Assembly: GCA_022827835.1 (NCBI GenBank)
Contig: JAJEIO010000061.1
Coordinates: 1 to 64,000, forward strand
Reading direction: 5' to 3'
From: Candidatus Latescibacterota bacterium
Lineage (GTDB): Bacteria; Latescibacterota; UBA2968; UBA8231
DNA length: 64,000 nucleotides
The notes under the pieces were generated by a model. That model saw only the letters and a list, made by a program, of their open reading frames with translations. It was not told where the DNA came from and ran no database searches. The translations under genes and the position numbers were made by a program. Shown in pieces: positions 51,283 through 59,207 of this stretch (position 1 is the stretch's first letter; each line of letters starts with the position of its first letter).

Positions 51283-52260
51283 TCACGCATAAGGATACCA
51301 CCAGACGGGATTTTCTAAAGACCCTTCCTGTCTCCGTAGCTTGTCGTTGTAAACCTTCGTTTTGTCCGAATCTGCAAGCGATTCCACGTCTCCATCCTTT
51401 GCTACGCGATGCAGAGGGACCTGAGTGTCATGACTCAACAGGCCATAGAGATGTTTTCGTAACCATGCGACATTCCGCGGTATGAGAGTATGGCCAAAAC
51501 ATTGGTTGGCAATTTCCGTAATACATCCATAGGTGGCTAGATGGCCTGGCGGAATTTCCGTGATGATTCGGGTTACGTGCCATTGCCACTCATCCTTAGA
51601 ATTTCGCAACTGTTTTTCAAAACGCTGTAATTCTCTTTTCATTTCTATATTTTTATTTTTTAATTTTAGACTTGTACTGCAATGTTGTGAGAGCTTTTTT
51701 TCTACACCATCTCCAAATTCTTCTAAACAGGATTTTAAGTGTTCTCTAATCTTCTGTATCGTCTCTTGTAACGTCTCTATACGCCGACGAATATGCGGAT
51801 GAGGCTCCAGTAAGTACAATCGTTTAGCTACTTCTAAATCCAACTCAAGCCGACCTATCGCATTATAAAAATACGGAATCTTCTTCTTATATTTTTCTAC
51901 ATCATCATCTACTAATTCATTAAGTTCATCCCAATCAAAAATAATCTGCTGAGAGTCTTCAGGAGAAACTTCCTTGAATCCCCTTTTCCATTCCCTGGCT
52001 TGTTCTCGTAGTACGGGCAACCGTTTCGGCCAATTATAAAGTGTATCTGACGAAAATTCTGCCCCATTGGGCCACGTCAACAGATTATCCTCTATGGTGA
52101 CTTGTTTAAATAGGGAAGGGTCTTTCAAAGGGCTAAAGATTCGACCAGTCAAGACGGGGCTAAAGTCTATATCTTGACGCGTATCGTCCTCAAAAAAGAC
52201 ACGCAGATGGTACGGACCTATAACTTCAAATCTAATCACACTATGGAGGATAGATTCCAT
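51283..52260 (-). CDS. DUF2442 - coiled coil - alkyltransferase-like fusion
   Basis: 325 residues in three parts. 8-85: DUF2442 (GPYHLRVFFEDDTRQDIDF, TWPNGAEFSSDTLYNW). About 140-222: a charged, heptad-rich coiled coil. 225-312: a domain like alkyltransferase-like proteins and the DNA-binding half of MGMT (IPPGHLATYGCITEIA, PLHRVAKDGDVESL). The reactive Cys of the PCHRV site is replaced by Leu284 (PLHRV at 282-286), so alkyl transfer is impossible; such ATL proteins instead bind and flag alkylated bases. AT-rich gene. DUF4160 lies immediately upstream, the usual neighbour of DUF2442. I have not seen this exact fusion described. Confidence 0.8.
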   Translation of the reverse strand: MESILHSVIRFEVIGPYHLRVFFEDDTRQDIDFSPVLTGRIFSPLKDPSLFKQVTIEDNLLTWPNGAEFSSDTLYNWPKRLPVLREQAREWKRGFKEVSPEDSQQIIFDWDELNELVDDDVEKYKKKIPYFYNAIGRLELDLEVAKRLYLLEPHPHIRRRIETLQETIQKIREHLKSCLEEFGDGVEKKLSQHCSTSLKLKNKNIEMKRELQRFEKQLRNSKDEWQWHVTRIITEIPPGHLATYGCITEIANQCFGHTLIPRNVAWLRKHLYGLLSHDTQVPLHRVAKDGDVESLADSDKTKVYNDKLRRQEGSLENPVWWYPYA

Positions 52261-52265
52261 TTGTA

Positions 52266-52541
52266 TTACTCCAGCGGTCCAATAGGATCAGGGCGTTCGC
52301 CTTTTTGTAACAGATCCCAAGCGGGTTCAAGTTCTATTCTATGCTCCTCTGCCCATTCCATTACTTGCCGATGTCTATTTATGGGAAGTGAACCCACAAG
52401 CTGCTCTATCTGATCAATCGTATAAACAGCCTCATTACCTGAGTATCTCGCATGAAAATGTGGCCGATGGTGGCGGCTACCCGATACCGGTTCCGAAAAC
52501 ATTCGGATAATAATTCCATCAAATTTCGCAAGTTTCGCCAT
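52266..52541 (-). CDS. DUF4160 family protein
   Basis: 91 residues. RPHFHARYSGNEAVYTID followed by LPINRHRQVMEWAEEHRIELEPAWDLL is the complete DUF4160 signature. DUF4160 genes commonly sit beside DUF2442 genes, in pairs proposed to be toxin-antitoxin-like. The ATG at 52541 has AGGAG just upstream. Five bases separate it from the DUF2442-fusion gene, so the two are co-transcribed from the promoter at 52564-52592. Confidence 0.88.
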   Translation of the reverse strand: MAKLAKFDGIIIRMFSEPVSGSRHHRPHFHARYSGNEAVYTIDQIEQLVGSLPINRHRQVMEWAEEHRIELEPAWDLLQKGERPDPIGPLE

Positions 52542-52563
52542 ACACTCCTGTTAAATAGAATCG

Positions 52564-52592
52564 ATTTAATGCGTACTTTATCACAATGACAA
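52564..52592 (-). promoter_or_regulatory. Predicted sigma-70-type promoter of the DUF4160 operon
   Basis: On the minus strand TTGTCA (52592-52587) and TTAAAT (52569-52564) are separated by 17 bp. The start of transcription would be about 20 bases upstream of the ATG at 52541. AT-rich context. No other function is visible for this stretch. Confidence 0.4.
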
Positions 52593-52744
52593 GTTATAGG
52601 GAGTTTCAAAAAAAAGTACCGACAGAACCATAGACTTGCATTCGAAAAAATATTATCTGCACAACTCGTTGTCGTACAGTAAATTATAAAAATTATAGAA
52701 ACTTAATTCTGTCGTTTTTCAAGTAATAAAGGGCATTATCGAGA

Positions 52745-52831
52745 GTCGGTCAAGAGACGGAGCCTAGGTCGCCCCTCGACAGGAATAGTCCAAGTTGCGA
52801 CCACAGGCGGTACCTAGGACGACAAACCGAC
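52745..52831. ncRNA. Candidate structured RNA upstream of the ceramidase-like gene
   Basis: Nested complementary segments: GTCGGT (52745-52750) with ACCGAC (52826-52831), CCTAGGT (52763-52769) with ACCTAGG (52812-52818), and CGCC (52770-52773) with GGCG (52806-52809) after a 2-nt bulge. Together they fold a ~90-nt element with a ~30-nt loop. GGTCGC/GCGACC (from 52767 and 52796) gives a competing pairing. It is 89 bp before the ATG at 52920. I match it to no known riboswitch. The remaining 52542-52919 sequence is AT-rich; CGACAGAA (52620-52627) is repeated as TTCTGTCG at 52707-52714. Confidence 0.4.
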
Positions 52832-52919
52832 GACCGCTAGGTAAAAATCGTTTGATTCTCCCTATGATATGTTCTTATTTATCCTACACGTCGTGAAAAT
52901 CTTGTCAAGGCGATATATA

Positions 52920-53693
52920 ATGAAACGCAACCACCGCCTCCGGATAATTGCCTATCTGACGATCACCTTCTGGGCGGTCATTTTCCTGCAGGCACCCATT
53001 CCGCAAGACCCGGCCTATCACCAGTTCGCCGATCAGCGCACCCTGTTGGGCATCCCCCATTGCCTGAACGTGATCTCCAACTTGCCCTTTCTGTTGGTAG
53101 GGCTGTGGGGATTTAGCGTCGTGTTCCGCCTCGCCACAGATCCCGCGCAGCAGGCGTTCCTGGGCCCGGCGGATTCGCTGGCCTATCAGATCCTCTTCCT
53201 TGTGGTGGCGCTAGTTGGCCTCGGCTCCACCTACTACCACTTGGCTCCCAGCAACGAAACGCTTCTGTGGGATCGTCTGCCGATGAGTATTGCCTTTATG
53301 GCGTTTCTTGCTGCGGCGATCACCGAGCGCTTGGACCGGCGCGCTGGCATCATCACCTTGCTGCCGCTGATCGCCTTTGGTCTTTTCAGCGTGTTGTACT
53401 GGTACTATACCGAGCAGGCCGGGGCCGGCGATCTCCGTTATTACATCGTCGCCCAAGCCTACCCGATTCTGTTCGTGCCCCTCATGGTTCGCCTGCTGCC
53501 GTCGGCGTACACGCGCGGATCTGATCTCTACGTCGCCGGTCTGTTTTATCTGCTCGCAAAAGCCGCCGAGGTATTTGACCAAGCCCTCTACGCGGTCGGG
53601 GGAGTCATCAGCGGTCATACTTGCAAGCATTTGTTCGCTGCCTTGGGAGCCTATTGGGTGTTGCGGATGATCCGGCTGCGGCGGCTGAACTGA
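52920..53693 (+). CDS. Alkaline-ceramidase-like (CREST superfamily) membrane protein
   Basis: 257 residues with seven hydrophobic helices. The His/Ser/Asp positions of alkaline ceramidases and PAQR receptors are recognisable: YHQFADQ, GLGSTYYHLAPSNETLLWDRLPMSIAFMA and ISGHTCKHLFAALGAYW, forming the membrane zinc site. It may hydrolyse a ceramide-like amide. ATG 52920 is chosen; the upstream in-frame ATG at 52869 lacks an RBS. The 3' end of this gene is the left edge of the 1.2-kb tandem duplication. Confidence 0.82.
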   Translation: MKRNHRLRIIAYLTITFWAVIFLQAPIPQDPAYHQFADQRTLLGIPHCLNVISNLPFLLVGLWGFSVVFRLATDPAQQAFLGPADSLAYQILFLVVALVGLGSTYYHLAPSNETLLWDRLPMSIAFMAFLAAAITERLDRRAGIITLLPLIAFGLFSVLYWYYTEQAGAGDLRYYIVAQAYPILFVPLMVRLLPSAYTRGSDLYVAGLFYLLAKAAEVFDQALYAVGGVISGHTCKHLFAALGAYWVLRMIRLRRLN

Positions 53694-53716
53694 TTGGTTA
53701 GTTTGTCAGGAATACC

Positions 53717-54808
53717 ATGGATACCATTCGCCCCATCCGCGAGTCGGAACTCGACGAACTCATCGACCTGCTTTGCGCCGTGCACAACCCCGAGGGCCAC
53801 GAGCGCTACCGAGGGTACATGGAAGGCGATCCGACTTGGTGCCCGTCGCAGACGCCGGTCATCGTCGTCGAGGGCCGCATTGTATCGACGTTGCGCATCT
53901 GGGACCGCTGGGTCCACCTCGGCGCTACGCCCGTCCGCATGGGCGGCATCGGCGGCGTCACCACGCATCCCGACTACCGGCAACGCGGCATAGCGACGCG
54001 GCTCATGGAGCATGCGGCTGAGTACATGCGCGACGATGGCTACGATCTGGGTTTGCTGTTCACGATGATTCCGGCGCGCTTCTACCGGCGTCTCGGCTGG
54101 AGTTGTGTGCCGCTCATGGGATTTCACGCTAGGCTAAGTCGTCCTCCGCAGCGAGGGCGGTCCGCGCTTGAGGTGCTGCCGTTTGACGAGAGCCGCGACT
54201 TGGAGGGGACGGTAGCGCTCTATCAGCGATACAATGCTGGTCGCAGCGGCAGCCTGTTGCGTCCGCGTCCGTACTGGGACTACGCTCCCTCCCGCGTGCG
54301 GGGCGTGTTGCCCACTACCGTCGTTCGTGGCTCGGCGGGACTCAGCGGGTATATAAACTGGGAAAGTGATGATGACGGTGCCGAGGTGTATGAAGTTGCT
54401 TACGAGAGCGGCCCGGCTCTTGATGCCCTCGTGCAGCATCTGCTTGACGAGTGCGCGGCGGCTGAGGTGACGCAGATCCACGGTGAGATCCCCTACTCTC
54501 ACCCTTTTGTCGATGCTCTAGTCGCTACTGCTGACGCTGATCTGGAGCTCACAGGCGACAGCTCGATGATGGCCCTGCCCTTCGACCTCGGTTCTCTGAT
54601 CGCCAAGGCTGTACCCGAAGCGGTGGAGTCGGTCCGTGGGCTGCCGGACGATGTGATGTGTCGGCTCCTGTTTGGCGAGTCCTCTGGCCGCGACATAGAA
54701 CCCATCCTCTGCGCCCAAGGGATCTCGCTGGAGGCTGGGGAAGTCCGCCAACTTGAGGAATGGTTTCCACGCCGCGAGGTCATCTTCTGGGAGCCCGACC
54801 ACTTCTGA
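53717..54808 (+). CDS. Eis-like GNAT acetyltransferase (copy 1)
   Basis: 363 residues. N-terminal GNAT (TIRPIRESELDELIDLL, GGVTTHPDYRQRGIATRLMEHAAEYM, RFYRRLGWSCV), a central second GNAT-like half (about 150-260), and a C-terminal SCP2-like domain (LPFDLGSLIAKAVPEAVESV and VMCRLLFGESSG). This is the enhanced-intracellular-survival (Eis)/multi-acetyltransferase layout. A nearly identical second copy follows as part of a tandem duplication; this copy keeps the segment IDLLCAVHNPEGHE that the second has lost. The upstream gap to the ceramidase-like gene is 23 bp. Confidence 0.82.
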   Translation: MDTIRPIRESELDELIDLLCAVHNPEGHERYRGYMEGDPTWCPSQTPVIVVEGRIVSTLRIWDRWVHLGATPVRMGGIGGVTTHPDYRQRGIATRLMEHAAEYMRDDGYDLGLLFTMIPARFYRRLGWSCVPLMGFHARLSRPPQRGRSALEVLPFDESRDLEGTVALYQRYNAGRSGSLLRPRPYWDYAPSRVRGVLPTTVVRGSAGLSGYINWESDDDGAEVYEVAYESGPALDALVQHLLDECAAAEVTQIHGEIPYSHPFVDALVATADADLELTGDSSMMALPFDLGSLIAKAVPEAVESVRGLPDDVMCRLLFGESSGRDIEPILCAQGISLEAGEVRQLEEWFPRREVIFWEPDHF

Positions 54809-54949
54809 TGCCCGTGCGATCGTCTAGCTCTCCAAAGCAGGCTCCGATCATACATGCAAGCATTTGTTCGCTGCCTTGGGAGCTTATTGGGTGTTGCGGA
54901 TGATCCGGTTGAGGCGGCTGAACTGATTGATTAGTCTGTCGGGGATACT

Positions 54950-55999
54950 ATGGAAACCATTCGCCCCATCTGCGAGTCGGAACTCGACGAACTCGGCTAC
55001 CGAGGCTACATCGAAGGCGATCCGACTTGGTGCCCGTCGCAGACGCCGGTCGTCGTCATCGAAGGCCGCATTGTATCGATGCTACGCATCTGGGACCGCT
55101 GGGTCCATCTCGGCCCCACGCCCGTCCGCATGGGCGGCATCGGCGACGTTACCACACATCCCGACTATCGGGGTCGCGGCATAGCGACGCGGCTCATGGA
55201 ACATGCGGCCGAGTACATGCGCGACGATGGCTACGACTTAGGTCTGCTGTTCACGGAGATCCCGGCGCGCTTCTACCGGCGTCTTGGCTGGAGTTGTGTA
55301 CCGCTCATGGGATTTCACGCTAGGCTGAGCCGTCCGCCGCAGCCGGGGCGGTCTGCACTTGAGGTACTGCCGTTTGACGAGAGCCGCGACTTAGAGGAGA
55401 CGGTAGCGCTCTACCAACGCTACAATGCCGGTCGCAGCGGCAGCCTGTTGCGGTCGCGTCCGTACTGGGACTACGCCCGCTCTCGCGAGCGGGGCGTGCT
55501 GCCCAACGCTGTTGTTCGTGGGTCGGCGGGACTTAGCGGATATATCAACTGGGAGAGCGAAGACGACGAAGCCGAGGTGTGTGAAGTTGCCTACGAGAGC
55601 GGCCCGGCCCTCGATGCCCTCGTGCAGTACCTGCTCGACGAGTGCGCGGCGGCTGGAGTGACGCAGATCCACGGCGAGATCCCCCACAGCCACCCCTTTG
55701 TCGATGCCCTAGTCGCTACTGCTGACGCCGATCTGGGGCTCACGGGCAACAGCTCGATGATGGCCCTGCCTTTCGACCTCGGTGCGCTGATTGCCAAGGC
55801 CGTGCCCGAAGCGGCGGGGTTGGCACGTAGGCTGCCGGTCGATCTGATGTGTCGGCTTCTGTTTGGCGAGTCCTCTGGCCGCGACATAGAACCCATCCTC
55901 TGCGCCCGAGGGATCTCGCTGGAGGCTGGGGAAGTCCGCCAACTTGAGGAATGGTTTCCGCGTCGAGAGGTCATCTTCTGGGAGCCCGACCACTTCTGA
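54950..55999 (+). CDS. Eis-like GNAT acetyltransferase (copy 2, short N-terminal deletion)
   Basis: 349 residues, colinear with the gene at 53717. It lacks 14 residues between ELDEL and YRGYIEGDP, exactly 42 bp, which removes the first helix of the GNAT fold; acetyl-CoA binding loops DYRGRGIATRLMEH and the SCP2-like C-terminus (LPFDLGALIAKAVPEAAG) remain. The deletion may impair acceptor binding or dimer contacts. The stop overlaps the start of the lyase gene by one base. It lies in unit 2 of the tandem duplication, and its own leader is a copied ceramidase 3' end. Confidence 0.82.
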   Translation: METIRPICESELDELGYRGYIEGDPTWCPSQTPVVVIEGRIVSMLRIWDRWVHLGPTPVRMGGIGDVTTHPDYRGRGIATRLMEHAAEYMRDDGYDLGLLFTEIPARFYRRLGWSCVPLMGFHARLSRPPQPGRSALEVLPFDESRDLEETVALYQRYNAGRSGSLLRSRPYWDYARSRERGVLPNAVVRGSAGLSGYINWESEDDEAEVCEVAYESGPALDALVQYLLDECAAAGVTQIHGEIPHSHPFVDALVATADADLGLTGNSSMMALPFDLGALIAKAVPEAAGLARRLPVDLMCRLLFGESSGRDIEPILCARGISLEAGEVRQLEEWFPRREVIFWEPDHF

Positions 56000-58497
56000 T
56001 GCCCGAGAACTCCCAGAAGCAGGCCCAGTTCCCGGTCATCCGCCAAGAGCGGCCCCGACTACTGCGGCCCTTCGACGATCCCGACTTCCGCTTTGAGCCG
56101 CCGACCGATCCCGTGCGTCGGCGCATTCTCGCCAACCTCCTAGACGACTGTGAACTGTATGCTGGACAGCGGCCGTGGACGCGGATTCCGCGACGGCCGG
56201 ACAGTCCTCATCCCTACCATCAGCTTTATTTGACTTTCTACACTGCCATGCAGGCCACGGCCTTGATCGAGAACTACGCCTTTGCTTGGCGGTTGACCGG
56301 CGATCGGCGCTGGCTCGACCGGACCCGCGCTTGGCTGCGGGCGGCGGCTGGTTGGGACCACGACGACCGGGTGGAGGAACATTTCTACACGGCCAATCGC
56401 TACATGCAGGCCTTTGCCTTGGCCCTCGATCTGTTGGACGGAGAGTTGACGGCGGCTGAAAAGCGTCAGGTCCGCGCCTGTCTCGTGCGGCAGTTGGAGC
56501 GCTGGTGGCTGGATGTGGAGGAGCAACGCTCCTCGGAGGAAGGTGGGCACCACGCCGTTGTGGACAACGGGCACTTTGGCGTGGCTGCTCTGCACCTGCT
56601 GGGCGAACACCCCAAGGCGGAGGTATGGGTACAGGCGGTCATTGATCGATTCCGCGCCGCCATCCTACCCCACGGCTGCGGGCCCGCTGGCGAGCCAGTG
56701 GACGGCCCTTCCTTCTGGCCCTGGGAGAACCTCTGGCTCCTGCAGTTTGCCGACGCGCTGTGCAATGTCACTGGGATTGATCTCGGCCGCGAGGTTCCGA
56801 CTCGGCTGCGGCGGCCGCTGACTTGGTTCCGCGCCCATTGGGCAGCGCCGCGCAAGATTCCCGACCAGCTCTACTATCCCGCCAACGCCAACGTGCTCGG
56901 CACCCAACTCAACGCTTGCTCTCCCGCTCTCCTGCGGCTGGCCCAAGAGGCTGGCGACGAGATGCTGCGCGACGCTGCCCTCGCCGACCCGCGCCTAGGC
57001 CGGATTTACCGCTTCGGAGGCGGTGTCAAAGGTTCGACCGCGGAGTGCATGATCTCCTACGGGCCTTACGCCTACTGCTTTTACGATCCCGACTTCCGGG
57101 CGGCCAAGCAACGTCGGCCAACTCCGCTGGCACGTCGTTTTGCGGCGCGCGGCGGTCGCTCTGCTGTGATGCGCACTAGCCACGGACCCGACGCGGCGAT
57201 CCTCTGCGTCAGCGGGTACGATGGCGATGTGGCCCACGGCTTTATGAACTTGCACGTGCAGTGGGCGGGGTATCCCGTGCTGCGCGCGATCAGTGCGGCC
57301 GAGGCCCAGCCGGTGAGTTGCGGCAGCCTGCCCTGCGTGGACGGCCAGAACGAGATCGTCGCCGTGCCGGGCGGTTTGGAGAGCACGCAGGATTGGCAGC
57401 GGTTGCGCGTCTCCGCTCGGCGCACTGAGCAGGAATACTGGCTGTTGACCGGGGAACACCCGGTTGTTCTCGTGGCGTTGCGACGTCGGCCGCGCGGTCT
57501 CCGGATCGTCGATGGCATCGTCCGGCTGAGTGGTGGCGACGCCTTGCAGTACGAGGCCCGGCCTTGGTTCTGTTCCAATGGAGGACGTCTGCGCTTGCGC
57601 TTTCGATTGCGGGGGGACGAGGATGGTCCTTGGGTGTTGTTCAATACGGGGAATGGCGTCGGCGGGATCGGTGGGACGAGGGTCAACACCTTTGCTCTCG
57701 TCGTCGAAGCGGACGGTAGGATGCGCTTCAGCGTACAGAATCAGAACGGCCACGAAGTTACCGTGTATGCACCGAGTAGAGTGGACGCTGGGGTTTGGCA
57801 TGAGGTTGAGATCGGATGGGGTGGCTTTAACCGGCGTGCGGGCAAGCCGTGGATGGAGGTCGCTGTCGATGGCGAGGCTCGGCGTATCGACGATCCCGCC
57901 ACCTTCGGCGAGGTGGGTCGCGACTCGCAGGGACTCGCCTCGCGGCAGGAACCGCGCACCTTTTACGTGTGGCCTCACTCCACCCTCGCCTTCGGCGGTG
58001 CCGTGCAGACGCCCGGCGTTTCCGCAGACTGCGATATAGCTCTCATTGACCTCCGCTGTCCGGGGCGTCGGCGGCTGACCGTAGATCTTGCTAGGGGCTT
58101 AGGACCGGAGATGGGTGGTGGTGAGTTGGCTTATAAGCTGAATCCGGTGGACCTGCGAGGTCTGAGTAAGGCACGCGCCCGTCTTGGTGCTGGACCGCGC
58201 GTGGTGGAGGTGATGACGGCGTTTGGAAAGGGTCTTCAACTGCGGACGGAAGAGGTGCCCTTTGCGCCTTCTGGACTGGCTGCCGGTAGCCTCGTCAGTT
58301 TCCTCCCGGGTGCTGCTGAGGCGTCAACGCGTATAGTGGCGGGCACGGATGACGACGTTCTCGTCCTCGCCTTTTGCAGCCGCTCGGCGAAGGCTCGGAT
58401 CGCACAGGGGGGCGACCGGTTCCGGCTGCGCGCTGGTGATCGGGAGTTTTCCTTCGACGTGGTCCGGCGGGGTGGTACCATCCTGCGCCCCACGTAA
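55999..58497 (+). CDS. Heparinase II/III-like lyase with jelly-roll domain
   Basis: 832 residues. N-terminal alpha/alpha-toroid (about 60-330) with the HHAVVDNGHFGV motif, then GRIYRFGGG... and FRAAKQRRPTPL; a beta-rich sandwich from about 390 with VAHGFMNLHVQWAGYP; and a concanavalin-type domain near 560-640 (DGPWVLFNTGNGVGG, MRFSVQNQNGHEV). This is the architecture of heparinase II/III and alginate lyase families. No signal peptide is seen, which is odd for a polysaccharide lyase. ATG 55999 is chosen; upstream in-frame sequence belongs to the overlapping acetyltransferase. It probably acts on uronic-acid polysaccharide or is a relative of unknown substrate. Confidence 0.7.
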   Translation: MPENSQKQAQFPVIRQERPRLLRPFDDPDFRFEPPTDPVRRRILANLLDDCELYAGQRPWTRIPRRPDSPHPYHQLYLTFYTAMQATALIENYAFAWRLTGDRRWLDRTRAWLRAAAGWDHDDRVEEHFYTANRYMQAFALALDLLDGELTAAEKRQVRACLVRQLERWWLDVEEQRSSEEGGHHAVVDNGHFGVAALHLLGEHPKAEVWVQAVIDRFRAAILPHGCGPAGEPVDGPSFWPWENLWLLQFADALCNVTGIDLGREVPTRLRRPLTWFRAHWAAPRKIPDQLYYPANANVLGTQLNACSPALLRLAQEAGDEMLRDAALADPRLGRIYRFGGGVKGSTAECMISYGPYAYCFYDPDFRAAKQRRPTPLARRFAARGGRSAVMRTSHGPDAAILCVSGYDGDVAHGFMNLHVQWAGYPVLRAISAAEAQPVSCGSLPCVDGQNEIVAVPGGLESTQDWQRLRVSARRTEQEYWLLTGEHPVVLVALRRRPRGLRIVDGIVRLSGGDALQYEARPWFCSNGGRLRLRFRLRGDEDGPWVLFNTGNGVGGIGGTRVNTFALVVEADGRMRFSVQNQNGHEVTVYAPSRVDAGVWHEVEIGWGGFNRRAGKPWMEVAVDGEARRIDDPATFGEVGRDSQGLASRQEPRTFYVWPHSTLAFGGAVQTPGVSADCDIALIDLRCPGRRRLTVDLARGLGPEMGGGELAYKLNPVDLRGLSKARARLGAGPRVVEVMTAFGKGLQLRTEEVPFAPSGLAAGSLVSFLPGAAEASTRIVAGTDDDVLVLAFCSRSAKARIAQGGDRFRLRAGDREFSFDVVRRGGTILRPT

Positions 58498-58508
58498 TTG
58501 TTGCTCTG

Positions 58509-59195
58509 CTAGTGCGCCAAACGCAGCATTTTCGAATCGCCAGACCGAAATTCGAAGGACAGTGGAACAAGCTCAACGCGTGTTGACGCTCGCAGTGTCT
58601 GAATGATGTCTTCCAAATGCGCGGAAGGGTTACCATCCATGTCAAGCAATGGAAATACGCGAACCTCTCGACCTACGCGAAGCAATTCCCGCAGGAAGGA
58701 GATGTGGGTTTCTGCGTCGAATTCGGCAGAGTAGAGAAATAGTAGATGAGAGCAAAGCACAAGATCGAAGGATTTCGACAGGAAAGGCAATTCCGGTAGG
58801 CAGGCAGATACGTAGCGACCACTCCGAGTCGCCGACTGAAAATCGGCAATGAAGGCGGTGAGGACGGCTCGCCGGCGTTGGACGACATCTTCTGGGCTGC
58901 CGTAGTAATCCCACTCGAACCGGTCCCGCGCCTTTTGCATTCCCGCGAGCATCTGTGCCGCTGTGAGATCGAAGTCGGCTAGAAAATCCCTGGCAGAAAA
59001 CCTATACATGGGGTCAGCGGCGACAACGTATCGTCCATTTCTACTCCATTCCGCAGCGAACGACGACGGTCCACCCCCGCAGTCCAATATGCGCGCAGAT
59101 GGCGGAACGTCAGATAACGCGAAGAACGCCTCGTATTCGGCTGCGCTGCGGCCCCACGGGGGGACGCCTCCGCCAAAATCAAAATCGTCTGACAC
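58509..59195 (-). CDS. Class I SAM-dependent methyltransferase
   Basis: 228 residues. SAM-binding motif I ARILDCGGGPSSFAAEW (about 34-50), VVAADPMYRFS as motif II, DLVLCSHLLFLYSAEF as motif IV and a helical FLRELLRVGREVRVFPL. Related proteins are annotated as SAM-dependent methyltransferases without a known substrate. Convergent with the lyase gene. Confidence 0.8.
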   Translation of the reverse strand: MSDDFDFGGGVPPWGRSAAEYEAFFALSDVPPSARILDCGGGPSSFAAEWSRNGRYVVAADPMYRFSARDFLADFDLTAAQMLAGMQKARDRFEWDYYGSPEDVVQRRRAVLTAFIADFQSATRSGRYVSACLPELPFLSKSFDLVLCSHLLFLYSAEFDAETHISFLRELLRVGREVRVFPLLDMDGNPSAHLEDIIQTLRASTRVELVPLSFEFRSGDSKMLRLAH

Positions 59196-59207
59196 GAGTT
59201 CTACTAG

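Larger units (their letters stand above)
53615..56030. repeat. 1.2-kb tandem duplication (units 53615-54847 and 54848 to about 56030)
   Basis: The last ~80 bp of the ceramidase-like gene plus the acetyltransferase gene plus the first ~30-40 bp of the lyase gene are repeated in tandem. At the start of unit 2 (54848-54949) the ceramidase 3' end is present without the rest of the gene. At the end of unit 1 (54808-54847) the lyase 5' end (ATGCCCG...AAAGCAGGC) is present as a scrap. Offset between the units is 1233 bp, reduced to 1191 bp after a 42-bp in-frame loss in the second acetyltransferase. The copies have drifted apart by point substitutions, so the event is not recent. Confidence 0.85.

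Noticed and set aside
52620-52714. Inverted repeat CGACAGAA/TTCTGTCG as a MITE
   Set aside because: The arms are only 8 bp and there is no target-site duplication visible; T-run after the right arm could be chance.
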